Positions 9,304 to 18,261 of a stretch of DNA of 64,000 nucleotides are shown in pieces. The stretch comes from Janthinobacterium agaricidamnosum (GTDB lineage: Bacteria; Pseudomonadota; Gammaproteobacteria; Burkholderiales; Burkholderiaceae_D): contig NZ_CP033019.1 of the NCBI RefSeq assembly GCF_003667705.1, forward strand, positions 5,704,001 through 5,768,000. The letters run 5' to 3'. A model generated the notes under the pieces. It did no database searches, was not told the DNA's origin, and was given only the letters and a program-made list of their open reading frames with translations. The position numbers and the translations under genes were made by a program. Every line of letters starts with the position of its first letter. Positions within the stretch are counted from its first letter, which is position 1.

Positions 9304-10358
9304 GATGTCATTCCCATCAGTTCAGTTGCAGGTGAAGAAGTAGGTGCGGAAGAAGGTACGGTGGCGGCCACGCTGGAGCCGCGCACGTGCAGCTCGGGGG
9401 CGATGCTGCGCTGCTGGCGCGGCAAGGCGGGGTCGGCGATGCGCGCCAGCAGACAGGCCGCCGTGATGTGGCCCAGCTCGCGCGTGTTCTGCGCCACGCT
9501 GGTCAAGGCCGGATGCACGAAGCTGGCCAGGTCGATATCGTCGAAGCCGACGACGGCCAGTTCCGCCGGCACGGCAATGCCGCGCTCGGCGGCGGCGCGC
9601 AGGGCGCCAAAGGCCATCACATCATTGCAGCAGAACAAGGCGTCGGGGCGCTGGCCTGACGGCAGCGCCAGCAAGTCCAGCGCGGCCGCATAACCGCCTG
9701 CGCTCGTAAAATCGCCATGCACGCACAGGGCGTCGGCCAGGACCACGCCCGCGTCCGCCATGGCGCTGCGCGCGCCGGCGATGCGCTCATTGGAAATGCT
9801 CACTTCGCGGGGACCGGCGATGCAGGCAAGGCGCCGCCGCCCCAGCTCCAGCAAATGGCGCGCGGCCAGGGATCCCCCGGCGCGGTTGTCGACGGCCACC
9901 GCATCGATGGCCAGGTCGCTGGGCGCGCGGTCGAGCAGCACGGCCGGCACCTTCATCTTGCGCAGCAATTCGCCATCGCTGTCGGCCAGCGCGGACAAAA
10001 TCAGGCCGTCGCAGCGCTTGGTCAGCAGCACGTTCAGGTAGTCGCGCTGCTTGGCGGGATCGTCATCGGAATTGCACAAGATGACGCTGTAGCCGGCCGC
10101 GTAGCAGCTGTCCTCGATGCCGCGCGCCACTTCCGAGAAATACGGGTTCGTATTGTTCGGAATGATCAGGCCGATGGTGCCCGTGCTGCGGCTGCGCAAG
10201 GAGCGCGCCAGCGCGCTGGGCACGTAATGCAGTGCCTCCGCCGCCGCCAGCACGGCGCGGCGCGCCTCGTCGCTGACGGGGCGGGTATTGTTGAGGACGT
10301 GCGAGACGGTGGTAAACGACACCCCCGCCGCCTGCGCCACTTGCTTGATGGTTGCCAT
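9300..10358 (-). CDS. rbsR: LacI-family ribose operon repressor
   Basis: This 352-residue regulator begins with the LacI helix-turn-helix (MATIKQVAQAAGVSFTTVSHVLN) and the hinge helix YVPSALARSLRS, followed by a periplasmic-binding-like sensor domain. It is encoded inside the rbs operon between rbsC and rbsK. Its likely target is the perfect palindrome upstream of rbsB, giving autoregulation with release on ribose. PurR-like co-regulators share this architecture, but the operon context makes RbsR the best call. Confidence 0.9.
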   Translation of the reverse strand: MATIKQVAQAAGVSFTTVSHVLNNTRPVSDEARRAVLAAAEALHYVPSALARSLRSRSTGTIGLIIPNNTNPYFSEVARGIEDSCYAAGYSVILCNSDDDPAKQRDYLNVLLTKRCDGLILSALADSDGELLRKMKVPAVLLDRAPSDLAIDAVAVDNRAGGSLAARHLLELGRRRLACIAGPREVSISNERIAGARSAMADAGVVLADALCVHGDFTSAGGYAAALDLLALPSGQRPDALFCCNDVMAFGALRAAAERGIAVPAELAVVGFDDIDLASFVHPALTSVAQNTRELGHITAACLLARIADPALPRQQRSIAPELHVRGSSVAATVPSSAPTSSPATELMGMTS

Positions 10359-10367
10359 GGGCCGGTA

Positions 10368-11339
10368 TTATGAACGCTCGCCGCGGCGGCGGTAAGTGTC
10401 GAGCACGACGGCGGCGACGATCACCAGGCCCGTGACGATGCGTTTCACGGGTTCCGACACGCCCACCTGCGCCAGGCCCGCTTCCAGCACGGAAATGATC
10501 AACACGCCGATAAACGTGCTGATGACGGAACCGCGTCCGCCCATCAAGCTCGTGCCGCCAATCACGACGGCGGCGATCACCTGCAATTCCATGCCCACGC
10601 CGCCGTTCGGGTCGGCCGCTTCCAGGCGCGACACCTGGAACAGCGCGCCCACGCCGGCCAGAAAGCCCATCAAGGCAAACACCAGCACTTTCGACGGTTT
10701 TGTGTTGATGCCGGACAAACGCACGGCTTCTTCATTGGTGCCGATGCCGATCCAGTGGCGTCCCAGCACCGTGCGCGTGAGCACCAGGTGGCCAATGACG
10801 ACGATGGCGATCGAGGCGATGAAGGCGGGCGACAGGCCAAACGCAATCGGCGAGCTGATGCCGTCCACGGCGCTGCCGATGTATTCCGTGCGCGAGTTCG
10901 TCACTTGATACGCCATGCCGCGCGCCATTTCCAGCACGCCCAAGGACACAATGAACGAGGGGATGCGCCAGCCGACGGAAATGAGGCCCGTCGTCGCGCC
11001 GCACAGGGCGGCGACGAACATGCCCAGCAAAGCCGCGCTCCACACGGGCCAGCCCCAGTGCACGACGGCCAAGGACAGCACGGACGCGGCCAGCGCCATC
11101 ACGGAACCGACGGACAAATCGATGCCGCCGATGATCAGCACAAAGGTCATGCCGACGGCCATCACGACCAGGGTCGGGATGTTGTTCGACAGGGTACTCA
11201 AGGTGGCCAAAGTAAAAAAGTTTTCGCTGGCAAACGAGAACAGCACGCACATGGCCAGCAAAGCGCCGATCAGGCCCGCATAGTTTTTCAGGTCGGCCAG
11301 GCTGCGCTGCAGATACGAAGGAGAGGAGTTGGAGGTCAT
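10368..11339 (-). CDS. rbsC: Ribose ABC transporter permease
   Basis: A 323-residue inner-membrane permease of the sugar (BPD_transp_2) family with about nine to ten membrane helices. Landmarks are the GIDLSVGSVMAL motif near residue 70 and the conserved GGTSLMGGRGSV near residue 255, both typical of RbsC. The gene follows rbsA after an 18-base gap and precedes rbsR after 9 bases. Confidence 0.95.
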   Translation of the reverse strand: MTSNSSPSYLQRSLADLKNYAGLIGALLAMCVLFSFASENFFTLATLSTLSNNIPTLVVMAVGMTFVLIIGGIDLSVGSVMALAASVLSLAVVHWGWPVWSAALLGMFVAALCGATTGLISVGWRIPSFIVSLGVLEMARGMAYQVTNSRTEYIGSAVDGISSPIAFGLSPAFIASIAIVVIGHLVLTRTVLGRHWIGIGTNEEAVRLSGINTKPSKVLVFALMGFLAGVGALFQVSRLEAADPNGGVGMELQVIAAVVIGGTSLMGGRGSVISTFIGVLIISVLEAGLAQVGVSEPVKRIVTGLVIVAAVVLDTYRRRGERS

Positions 11340-11357
11340 GGGAATCTTTCCGGCGGA

Positions 11358-12911
11358 TCAGGCCGCAGCTGGAGTGGAGTTGGGGGTCAAATAGCCGGAG
11401 AAGGCGGCCGACAGCAGCGCGTCCTGGCTCCAGGCACCGCGCTCGAAGGTGTCGACGATGCTGCCGGCGCTCATGACGGCGATGCGGTCGCAGATCAGCA
11501 TCAGTTCGCGCAAGTCGCTCGAGACGATGACGAGGCCCTTGCCCTGGCGCGCCTGTTCGGCCAGCACCTGATAAATATCAAACTTGGCGCCGATATCGAT
11601 GCCGCGCGTGGGTTCGTCGAACAGCATCACGGGGCAGTCGCGGTACAGCCAGCGGGCGATCACGACCTTTTGCTGGTTGCCGCCGGACAGCTCGGCCACC
11701 GTTTGCGCGCTGTTGCGCGAACGGATGCCCAGGCGCTGAATATAGTCGTCGGCCACCGTCGCTTCGGCCGCGTCGTTGAGCCAGCCAGCGCCACTGACCG
11801 TGTCGAGCGAGGCGAGGGTCGTGTTGACGGCGATCGACTGGCGCAGCAACAAACCTTGTCCCTTGCGGTCTTCCGTGATCATGGCGATGCCGGCCTGCAC
11901 GGCCGCCTGCGGCGAGTGCAAGGCGGCAGGGACTTCGCTGTCGCCGAGGAACACGTCACCCGCGTCCGCGCGGTCGGCGCCGAAGATCAAACGCAGCAAT
12001 TCCGTGCGGCCCGAGCCGATGAGGCCGGCGATGCCGAGGATTTCGCCGGCGCGCAAGTCGAACGAGGTCGGCTTGACCACCTTGCCGCGCGCCAAGCCCC
12101 GCACGCGCAGCAGCGGCGCCCCTAAGGTGCGGCCGCTCAGGTCGACGGCATCGTCGGCCGAGCGGCCCACCATCAGGCTGACCAGGTCGGCGGCGGAGTG
12201 GCCGGCGATATCGTCGTCGCACACGAGCTGGCCATCGCGCAGCACGGCGATGCGGTCGGCCACGCGCTTGAGTTCTTCCAGGCGGTGGGAAATGTAGATG
12301 ATGCACACGCCGTCGGCCTTCAGGCGTTCGATTTGCAGGAACAGCAATTCCACTTCGCGGTGCGTCAGCATGGCCGTCGGCTCATCTAACACCAGCAAAC
12401 GGCAGGCGCCAATTAAATTGCGCGCGATTTCGATCATCTGCTGGTGGCCGATACCCAGTTCGCCCACGAGGGTCCACGGATCGAGGCCGCCCAGGCCCAC
12501 TTTCTCCATCTGTTCGCGCGCGTCGCGTTCGAGACGCGTGCGGTCGATGAAGCCGAAGCGCTGCGGCAGGTTTTTCAGGTACAGGTTTTCCGCGATCGAC
12601 AGGGTGGGAATCAAATTGAGTTCCTGCATCACCATGCGGATGCCCAGCGCCTCGGCCGCGCCGCGCGAGGCGGGCTGGTAGGGCTTGCCGTCGAGCAGCA
12701 TCGTGCCCGTGGTCGCTTGCTCCAGGCCGCAGATGATCTTCGACAGGGTGCTTTTACCGGCACCGTTCTCTCCCGTCAGCGCCAGTACCTGGCCGGGGGC
12801 GAAACGCAGGCCCACGCCGCCCAGCACGGGGCCGACATAGGACTTGCCGATGTTATCCAGGGTCAATAGAGGGATGGCGGCTGATGGCGCCGGGAGGATG
12901 TCGGTGGGCAT
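11358..12911 (-). CDS. rbsA: Ribose ABC transporter ATP-binding protein
   Basis: A 517-residue ATPase with two nucleotide-binding halves, as in all sugar importers of this class. The first half has Walker A GENGAGKST and Walker B LVLDEPTAMLT. The second has the degenerate Walker A GLIGSGRTE, signature LSGGNQQK and Walker B LFDEPTRGID. The degenerate second P-loop is normal for RbsA/MglA. A GCGGAG ribosome site precedes the ATG. Confidence 0.96.
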   Translation of the reverse strand: MPTDILPAPSAAIPLLTLDNIGKSYVGPVLGGVGLRFAPGQVLALTGENGAGKSTLSKIICGLEQATTGTMLLDGKPYQPASRGAAEALGIRMVMQELNLIPTLSIAENLYLKNLPQRFGFIDRTRLERDAREQMEKVGLGGLDPWTLVGELGIGHQQMIEIARNLIGACRLLVLDEPTAMLTHREVELLFLQIERLKADGVCIIYISHRLEELKRVADRIAVLRDGQLVCDDDIAGHSAADLVSLMVGRSADDAVDLSGRTLGAPLLRVRGLARGKVVKPTSFDLRAGEILGIAGLIGSGRTELLRLIFGADRADAGDVFLGDSEVPAALHSPQAAVQAGIAMITEDRKGQGLLLRQSIAVNTTLASLDTVSGAGWLNDAAEATVADDYIQRLGIRSRNSAQTVAELSGGNQQKVVIARWLYRDCPVMLFDEPTRGIDIGAKFDIYQVLAEQARQGKGLVIVSSDLRELMLICDRIAVMSAGSIVDTFERGAWSQDALLSAAFSGYLTPNSTPAAA

Positions 12912-12997
12912 GATAAAACTCCGCGGAAAAAGGCGGCGGGGCCGGCGCCGCAGCCTCAGGCAGAGACGCGGACGCTGGCCCCGGCGGGATCAGACGA

Positions 12998-13957
12998 TCA
13001 GGACTTGGCGCCCTTGGCGACCAGTTCGACCTTGGTTTCGATGACGCCACCGAGATCGGCCTGTTTCTTCTTCTGCGCCAGCGCTTTGAGCACGGTGTCG
13101 ATGCCGAACACGGCTTGCTGCGAACCGAACTGGTCGGCGGTAGCCAGCACGCGGCCATCGGCCAGCATCGGCTTGATGGCGTTGATGTTGTCGTAGCCGA
13201 CGACGAGGACCTTGCCCGTCTTGCCGGCCGCCTTGATGGCGGACACGGCGCCGATGGCCATGTTGTCGTTACCGCACAGCAAGGCCTTGATATTCGGGTT
13301 GGCGTTCAGCATGGCGGCGGCCACCGTATTGGCGGGGGCGATTTCCCACTGGCCCGACTGCACGCTGACGACTTTCGCACCGGCCGCGTTCATGGCGTCC
13401 TGGAAGCCCAGGGTGCGCTGCTGCGCGTTGTAGGTGGTGGACACGCCCTCGATGATGCCGACGGGGTCGCCCTTCTTGATCTGCTTGGCCAGGAAGTCGC
13501 CGACGACCTTGGCGCCCTTGCGGTTGTCCGGGCCGACGAACGGCACGGTGATGCCCTTCTCTTTCAGCGCGCCCTCGTCGAGCTTGTTGTCGATATTGAC
13601 GACGATGATGCCCGCGTCGATGGCTTTTTTCAGCACCGGCACCAGCGCTTTCGAATCGGCCGGGGCGATCACCAGCGCGTTGACGCGCGAGACGATCATT
13701 TGCTCGACCAGCTTGATCTGGCTCGACGTATCCGTTTCATCCTTGATGCCGTTCGACAGCAGGTCGTACTTGGCGGCATTGGCCTTCTGATGCGCCTTGG
13801 CGCCATTTTCCATGGTCAGGAAAAATTCATTGGCGAGCGACTTCATCACCAGCGCCACCTTCGGTTTGGCAGGCGTCTGCGCCATGGCCGGCACGGCGGG
13901 CAAAGCACATACCAGGACAGCGGCGGCAATCATTTTCAGGCGAATACGGGATGTCAT
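12998..13957 (-). CDS. rbsB: Ribose ABC transporter periplasmic binding protein
   Basis: A 319-residue sugar-binding protein with a cleavable signal peptide (core VLVCALPAVPAMA, cleavage near residue 26). The mature part shows the PBP1/RbsB pattern KVALVMKSLANEFF, INIDNKL-type hinge and VGYDNINA. It is the first gene of the rbs operon, preceded by a CTGGAG ribosome site and, 61 bases further upstream, by the operator palindrome. Related sugars such as allose or xylose cannot be excluded, but rbsD and rbsK downstream favour ribose. Confidence 0.94.
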   Translation of the reverse strand: MTSRIRLKMIAAAVLVCALPAVPAMAQTPAKPKVALVMKSLANEFFLTMENGAKAHQKANAAKYDLLSNGIKDETDTSSQIKLVEQMIVSRVNALVIAPADSKALVPVLKKAIDAGIIVVNIDNKLDEGALKEKGITVPFVGPDNRKGAKVVGDFLAKQIKKGDPVGIIEGVSTTYNAQQRTLGFQDAMNAAGAKVVSVQSGQWEIAPANTVAAAMLNANPNIKALLCGNDNMAIGAVSAIKAAGKTGKVLVVGYDNINAIKPMLADGRVLATADQFGSQQAVFGIDTVLKALAQKKKQADLGGVIETKVELVAKGAKS

Positions 13958-14017
13958 GAGCGTCTCCAGAGTTGTTGGTCAAGCACGTGTACTGCATGCT
14001 TTTTAGGAAATTCGTTG

Positions 14018-14035
14018 CGCGCAAACGTTTGCGCG
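14018..14035. promoter_or_regulatory. LacI-family operator upstream of the rbs operon
   Basis: A perfect 18-bp palindrome, CGCGCAAACGTTTGCGCG, with the central AAACGTTT core typical of LacI/RbsR/PurR operators. Further matching bases lie outside it (TTCG on the left, CGAA on the right). It sits 61 bases upstream of the rbsB ATG and is the natural target of the RbsR encoded in the operon. Confidence 0.75.
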
Positions 14036-14121
14036 AAGCGAATAGTGCCTCAATGCCCCATATCAGTGCAAGCAAAACAGTATGTGCGGTGCAGCAAAAA
14101 GAGGGCGCTCAGAGGGAAACG

Positions 14122-14146
14122 GGCAGGCCGATGCGATCGGCCTGCC
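14122..14146 (-). terminator. Hairpin downstream of the DMT transporter gene
   Basis: A perfect 11-bp stem (GGCAGGCCGAT / ATCGGCCTGCC) with a 3-base loop lies 20 bases past the transporter stop on the minus strand. The following T-content is only modest (CGTTTCCCTC), so termination is likely but not certain. Confidence 0.55.
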
Positions 14147-14165
14147 GAGGGGGAATGCGCGGAAG

Positions 14166-15047
14166 TCAGGCGTTTGTTGCGGGACGGGCGCTGGCCCACT
14201 GCACCGCCAGCACGCTGGCCAGGACCAGCAGCAAGCCCAGCATCGACCAGCCCGTCATGGCCTGGCCCAGCAAGGCCCAGCCCAGCACGACGGCCATCAG
14301 GGGACTGAGCAGTCCCAGCGAGGAGACGGCCACGGGCGACAGGCGGGCGATGCCGCGAAACCACAAGGCATACGCCAGCAGCGCGCCGGCCAGGCACAGG
14401 TAGGCGTAGGCCAGCACTTGTTGCAGCGACAAGGCCGGCAACGGTGCGTCGGCCAGCCAGGCGACGGGCGCCAGCATCAGGCCGCCGAGCAGCAATTGCC
14501 AGCCCGTCAGCGCCAGCACGGGCAAGTCCGGCTTCCAGCGCCGCGTCAGGTAAGTGCCGGCCGCCATGCAGGCCGTGCCGCCCAGCGCGGCGGCGATGCC
14601 GATCGGTTCCCACACCGTGCGCGGCGACAACAACAAAACGGCCATGCCGGCCACGCCCAGCACGCTGGCAAGCAAGGCCAGGCGGGCCGGACGGCGCCCT
14701 TCCACGCCCCAGGCCAGGCCCATCACCAGCAGCGGCTGGATGGCGCCCACCACGGCCGCCAAGCCGCCGGGCAGGCGGTAGGCGGCCACGAACAGCAGCG
14801 CCTGGAACACGCCGATATTGAGCGCCGACAGGATCAGCACGCGGCCCCAGTCGCGCCGCGCGGGCAGGCGCCGCATGATCAGCAGCAACAGCAGGCCGGC
14901 CGGCAGCACGCGGATCAGGGCCGCCGTGAAGGGCCGGTCCGGCGGCAGCAGTTCGGACGTGACGATATACGTGGAACCCCAGATCAGGGGCGCCAGCGCC
15001 GTGAGCAGAATATCGCCCCAGGCGGGGCGGACAGAAAAGGCGGACAT
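14166..15047 (-). CDS. EamA-family (DMT) transporter
   Basis: A 293-residue inner-membrane protein with ten predicted helices in two repeated halves of five, the drug/metabolite exporter (EamA) fold. The N-terminal half has PLIWGSTYIVT, and the second half repeats a similar pattern with YALWFRGIARL. Substrates of this family include amino acids and other metabolites; nothing in the sequence specifies one. The ATG lies five bases from a MarR-like palindrome and lacks a clear ribosome site. A second palindrome overlaps the -35, so the gene is probably repressor-controlled. Confidence 0.85.
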   Translation of the reverse strand: MSAFSVRPAWGDILLTALAPLIWGSTYIVTSELLPPDRPFTAALIRVLPAGLLLLLIMRRLPARRDWGRVLILSALNIGVFQALLFVAAYRLPGGLAAVVGAIQPLLVMGLAWGVEGRRPARLALLASVLGVAGMAVLLLSPRTVWEPIGIAAALGGTACMAAGTYLTRRWKPDLPVLALTGWQLLLGGLMLAPVAWLADAPLPALSLQQVLAYAYLCLAGALLAYALWFRGIARLSPVAVSSLGLLSPLMAVVLGWALLGQAMTGWSMLGLLLVLASVLAVQWASARPATNA

Positions 15048-15051
15048 GTAC

Positions 15052-15069
15052 TATCTCGACATCAAGATA
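15052..15069. promoter_or_regulatory. MarR-like palindrome, proximal copy
   Basis: TATCTCGACATCAAGATA, an imperfect inverted repeat, lies between the putative transcription start and the transporter ATG. It matches the distal copy (in its reverse complement) at all but one position. Confidence 0.6.
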
Positions 15070-15091
15070 AAAAGCCAGTGTGGGCGCGAAC

Positions 15092-15109
15092 TATCTTGAT
15101 GTCAAGATA
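15092..15109. promoter_or_regulatory. MarR-like palindrome, distal copy over the -35
   Basis: TATCTTGATGTCAAGATA is an 8-bp inverted repeat around two central bases. On the minus strand it contains a perfect -35 hexamer TTGACA (bases 15100-15105). The copy is centred 40 bp from the proximal one. A repressor on it would block polymerase at the transporter promoter. Confidence 0.65.
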
Positions 15110-15140
15110 AATTGACGGAGGCACCGGCGCCTGGCGGGCG

Positions 15141-15166
15141 TAAAAAAGCCCGGCAGGGCCGGGCTT
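15141..15166 (-). terminator. Rho-independent terminator of the zinc-ribbon cluster
   Basis: A 9-bp stem (AAGCCCGGC / GCCGGGCTT) with a 3-base loop is followed on the minus strand by a run of six Ts. It lies about 40 bases past the last gene of the four-gene cluster. Confidence 0.8.
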
Positions 15167-15207
15167 CGGGAATGAGGCAAGGCGGCACGCTGCCGCCTGC
15201 CCGACGC

Positions 15208-16305
15208 TTAATCGCGCACGCGCTGCAGCACCGCGACCGGCATGCCGCCGACGGTGAGCGTGGCCACGTTGTTGCTGTTGCTCAGGCTGATCTGCATGGC
15301 CATGCCGCCCCCCTCTTCCGAGACGATCGTCACGACATTGCCTTCGGTGGCAAACGTGGCCGTGCTTGCGTTGCCGTTCTCGATAATGCTGTCCTTTGTA
15401 AATTCCAGGATTTTGCCCGTCGAGCCCTTCCATTTGCCCACCAGCGGGTGGCCGCCAAAGCGGAACAGGCTTTTCAGCTTGTCCAGCATGCCCGCTTCTT
15501 GCGCACCCGAGGCATTGCGCATGGCGCCCGCCATGGCCATGGCGGCCTGGTGCAGTTGCGCACGATCGGTGACTTGCCATTGCTTGTCGACCAGCGCCAG
15601 CGGCAGTTGCACTTCCAGGCCGCCGCCCGGCAAGCGTTGCAGGATCTGCGCGCGGTCCGGCGACTTGACGAGCCATGCCGCCTCATCGCTCAGCGCCAGG
15701 GTGGCCGTGGCCATCGCCGTCGGCTGCCCGCCCATCTCGCGCACCTGCTCGTAGCCGCTGACCTTGGCCACTTTCACGCCCTTGGCCACGCACAGCTTGT
15801 CGCCGCGCAAGGCGGCCTTGCCCGGCGCGGCCAGCGCATAGACGAATTGCGATTGCGCCAGCCAGCCGCCGCTGCTTTGTTCGACGGGAGCGTTGTACAA
15901 GCCGCCACGCACGAGGATATCGAGCCATTGTCGAGTGGAGCTGTCGTACGACGCCACGCGGATTTCTTCCTTCTGGTACGGCAAGTTGGTGAAGCACAGC
16001 AGCTTGTCGCGCGCCGCCTCGTCGGCCGCCAGGTGGGCATCGATGGCGCGGCCAAAACTGCTGGCCGACGCCGCTTCCGGCGCCAGCAGCCACGCCAGGG
16101 CGCCGCCAGCCACGATGACCGCCGCCAGCACGCCGCCGGCGATGACGACGTGGCGCCGCTTCACGCCGGACAGCGCCGGTGTCGCGGCCGGCGCGGGTGA
16201 TGGGGCTGGCGCGGCATTGACGGCATTGACGGCCTTGCCGCACTCGTCGCAAAAGCGCGCGTCGGGCGCGTGGGCGGTGCCGCACTGTTTACAGAATTGC
16301 GCCAT
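15208..16305 (-). CDS. Zinc-ribbon, single-pass membrane protein
   Basis: This 365-residue protein opens with a zinc ribbon (C5, C8, C19, C22), then a proline/alanine linker, one membrane helix at about 53-74, and a large C-terminal region predicted to be extracytoplasmic. The C-terminal part ends with a small beta-rich segment (LVGKWKGSTGKILEFTKDS and after). I recognise no enzymatic motif. It is the last gene of the cluster, 8 bases after the previous one. The cytoplasmic ribbon may bind protein or nucleic acid; function unknown. Confidence 0.75.
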   Translation of the reverse strand: MAQFCKQCGTAHAPDARFCDECGKAVNAVNAAPAPSPAPAATPALSGVKRRHVVIAGGVLAAVIVAGGALAWLLAPEAASASSFGRAIDAHLAADEAARDKLLCFTNLPYQKEEIRVASYDSSTRQWLDILVRGGLYNAPVEQSSGGWLAQSQFVYALAAPGKAALRGDKLCVAKGVKVAKVSGYEQVREMGGQPTAMATATLALSDEAAWLVKSPDRAQILQRLPGGGLEVQLPLALVDKQWQVTDRAQLHQAAMAMAGAMRNASGAQEAGMLDKLKSLFRFGGHPLVGKWKGSTGKILEFTKDSIIENGNASTATFATEGNVVTIVSEEGGGMAMQISLSNSNNVATLTVGGMPVAVLQRVRD

Positions 16306-16313
16306 GGTCTGCC

Positions 16314-17420
16314 TTACTTGAGTTTATGCGCGCATTCGCCGCAGAACACGTCATCGGACGCGACCGGGGCCTTGCAGCTCGGGCAATGCAGGCTGTCAAC
16401 CGACGCAGCGGCCGGTGCGGCAGGTGTCGCGGCCTGTTCGGCCAGGGCACGCGCGCGTTCACGCGCTTCTTCGGCTTTCTTCTTGACCGTGGCCAGCCCG
16501 TCGTTCAGGCTCGCTTCCGAGGCGCTGAAATCGACATTGCGCGTGGCGTTCAGGTAAATGATGCACACACCCTTGGTAAAGATCAGACCGGGCACCACAG
16601 CCGCGGCCGCCATCAGCAAGCCGCCGCCCAGACCGGCTGCGATGATGTAGCCGGAACCGCCACTCAGACCCGAAGCGAGGGAATACATATTCATCTGGCC
16701 GCCCAGGCCCAGGATGCCAGCCGACATGCCGCTGGTCAGCGACACGCCGGTACCGACCACGCCAAAGATCAGTAGCGCCACAAACGTCGTGATCAGGAAC
16801 AGCAGCACTTCCAGCAGGATCACCGACACCAGCTTTGTGCGCACGATCAGGTTCAGGCGGGCAATGATCTGGAACACGGTGGCGCCCGACCACGCGGCGG
16901 GGCCGGCCAGCGGCAGCATCACGTAAAACAGCGCAAACACCAGCACGCCCAGCACGATGGCCGACAACGGGAAGACCAGCGTGTACAGCACGGGGCCGAG
17001 CACGGGGATCTTGCAGACGAACAAAATGATGGCAATGGCGATCATGGCCGCCAGCACGATCAGAAATTCCAGGAACACGACCGCGATCAGGCGGTGGCTC
17101 GTGTACAGCGAGACGAGCACGGCATCCACCAGGCTCAAGCCAGGCTGGCCCTGGGCATCGCGCATCAGCAGGATGCCGACGGCGTTGGAGCCGTAAAACA
17201 TCACGAGGAAGGCCATCAGACCGCCCAGGAAGCCCAGCAGCACGCTGCTCATGCTGCCGGCGAGCATCGTCAGTACACCTCCGACGAGCACGGCGCCGAT
17301 GAAGGTCAGGGCCAGCAGAGCAATCGCGCGGAAATTCTTGATGGCGTCGGTCGCTTCGATCAGCGAACCGAGCGCGGAGGAAAAGGGAAGAGGTTTAGAT
17401 GCTTCTGTGGAAATGGTCAT
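16314..17420 (-). CDS. Multi-pass membrane protein with a C-terminal zinc ribbon
   Basis: A 368-residue protein with about six or seven membrane helices and glycine-rich hydrophobic stretches, ending in a zinc ribbon of the form CPSCKAP...FCGEC. The ribbon is therefore at the opposite end from the ribbons of its two neighbours. The start at 17420 (MTISTEASK) is preferred over an ATG 45 bases upstream because the extra residues are proline-rich and not conserved-looking; the choice is uncertain. Probably an integral membrane partner of the two single-pass ribbon proteins. No family function is known to me. Confidence 0.7.
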   Translation of the reverse strand: MTISTEASKPLPFSSALGSLIEATDAIKNFRAIALLALTFIGAVLVGGVLTMLAGSMSSVLLGFLGGLMAFLVMFYGSNAVGILLMRDAQGQPGLSLVDAVLVSLYTSHRLIAVVFLEFLIVLAAMIAIAIILFVCKIPVLGPVLYTLVFPLSAIVLGVLVFALFYVMLPLAGPAAWSGATVFQIIARLNLIVRTKLVSVILLEVLLFLITTFVALLIFGVVGTGVSLTSGMSAGILGLGGQMNMYSLASGLSGGSGYIIAAGLGGGLLMAAAAVVPGLIFTKGVCIIYLNATRNVDFSASEASLNDGLATVKKKAEEARERARALAEQAATPAAPAAASVDSLHCPSCKAPVASDDVFCGECAHKLK

Positions 17421-17487
17421 GTCTAGCCTGGATGGGGGTAAATCGGGGAACGGAACGGCCGGCATGGCCGCCCCGTGGCAATCAGTG

Positions 17488-18213
17488 TCAGTAAGCGCGG
17501 GCCAGTTGCAGGTCGGACGCAGGCGCCTGGCGCTGGACGATCTGCAGCTTGACGTCCTGGCCGCCGACGCGCTTGCTATTCAGGTACAGGGCCGTGCGTA
17601 CCGGGTAAATGCCCTGCGGCACGCCTTCAGGCATGGGAATCGAGAAGCCGCCCTTGTAGGCGCCGCTGCCGTTATTGCTGCTGACCACCTTGCGCACGGT
17701 TTTGATCAAGTCACCATTGGGCTTGTACAGGCTCAATTCCTCTTCCACCAGCGGGTTCGGATCGCGCGTGCCGGCCGCCACTTCGATATACGAATTGGTC
17801 TGCGCCTTCTGGCCCGGACGCACGGACGATGGCGTAAAACCCGTCTCGTACTTCACCAGGGTCGACTGCTCGGGCAGCTTGCCCTTGTTGGCCACCTTGT
17901 AGTCGGCCTGTACCTGCTGCGACGTCTTGACTTGCTGGCTTTGATAATTCAGGGCCACGCAGGCGAGCGCGCCCAGGCTGGCGCCCAGTGCCGCGCCGCG
18001 CACGGTATTGTTGCCGCCGCCCAGCAAGCCGCCCACGACGGCGCCGATGCCGGCCAGCATGGCCGTATTGCATTCGCCGCTGCCCGCTTCCGTGCCGGCG
18101 GTGGTGGTATTGCCCGTGGCGCCAGGACCGCCTGGCGCGGCGCAACCGGCCAGCATCGAAGACACGACCAGCAGCGCCACCATGGGCTTGGCAATTTGTT
18201 TCAAGTTTTTCAC
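17488..18213 (-). CDS. Glycine-zipper lipoprotein
   Basis: A 241-residue predicted lipoprotein. A GTG start at 18213 is chosen because TCCGGAGAATAAC precedes it and it gives a normal signal peptide with the lipobox LAGC (C24). Residues 50-85 form a glycine-zipper (AGIGAVVGGLLGGG...GAALGASLGALA), which may insert in a membrane. The C-terminal half looks like a beta-sandwich (LSLYKPNGDLIKTV, PQGIYPVRTALYLN). It lies inside the zinc-ribbon cluster and is probably its periplasmic component. Function unknown. Confidence 0.72.
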   Translation of the reverse strand: MKNLKQIAKPMVALLVVSSMLAGCAAPGGPGATGNTTTAGTEAGSGECNTAMLAGIGAVVGGLLGGGNNTVRGAALGASLGALACVALNYQSQQVKTSQQVQADYKVANKGKLPEQSTLVKYETGFTPSSVRPGQKAQTNSYIEVAAGTRDPNPLVEEELSLYKPNGDLIKTVRKVVSSNNGSGAYKGGFSIPMPEGVPQGIYPVRTALYLNSKRVGGQDVKLQIVQRQAPASDLQLARAY

Positions 18214-18261
18214 GTTATTCTCCGGAAAGATCAAAAATAGGGGGAAGGCAAGCCGCGCGGC

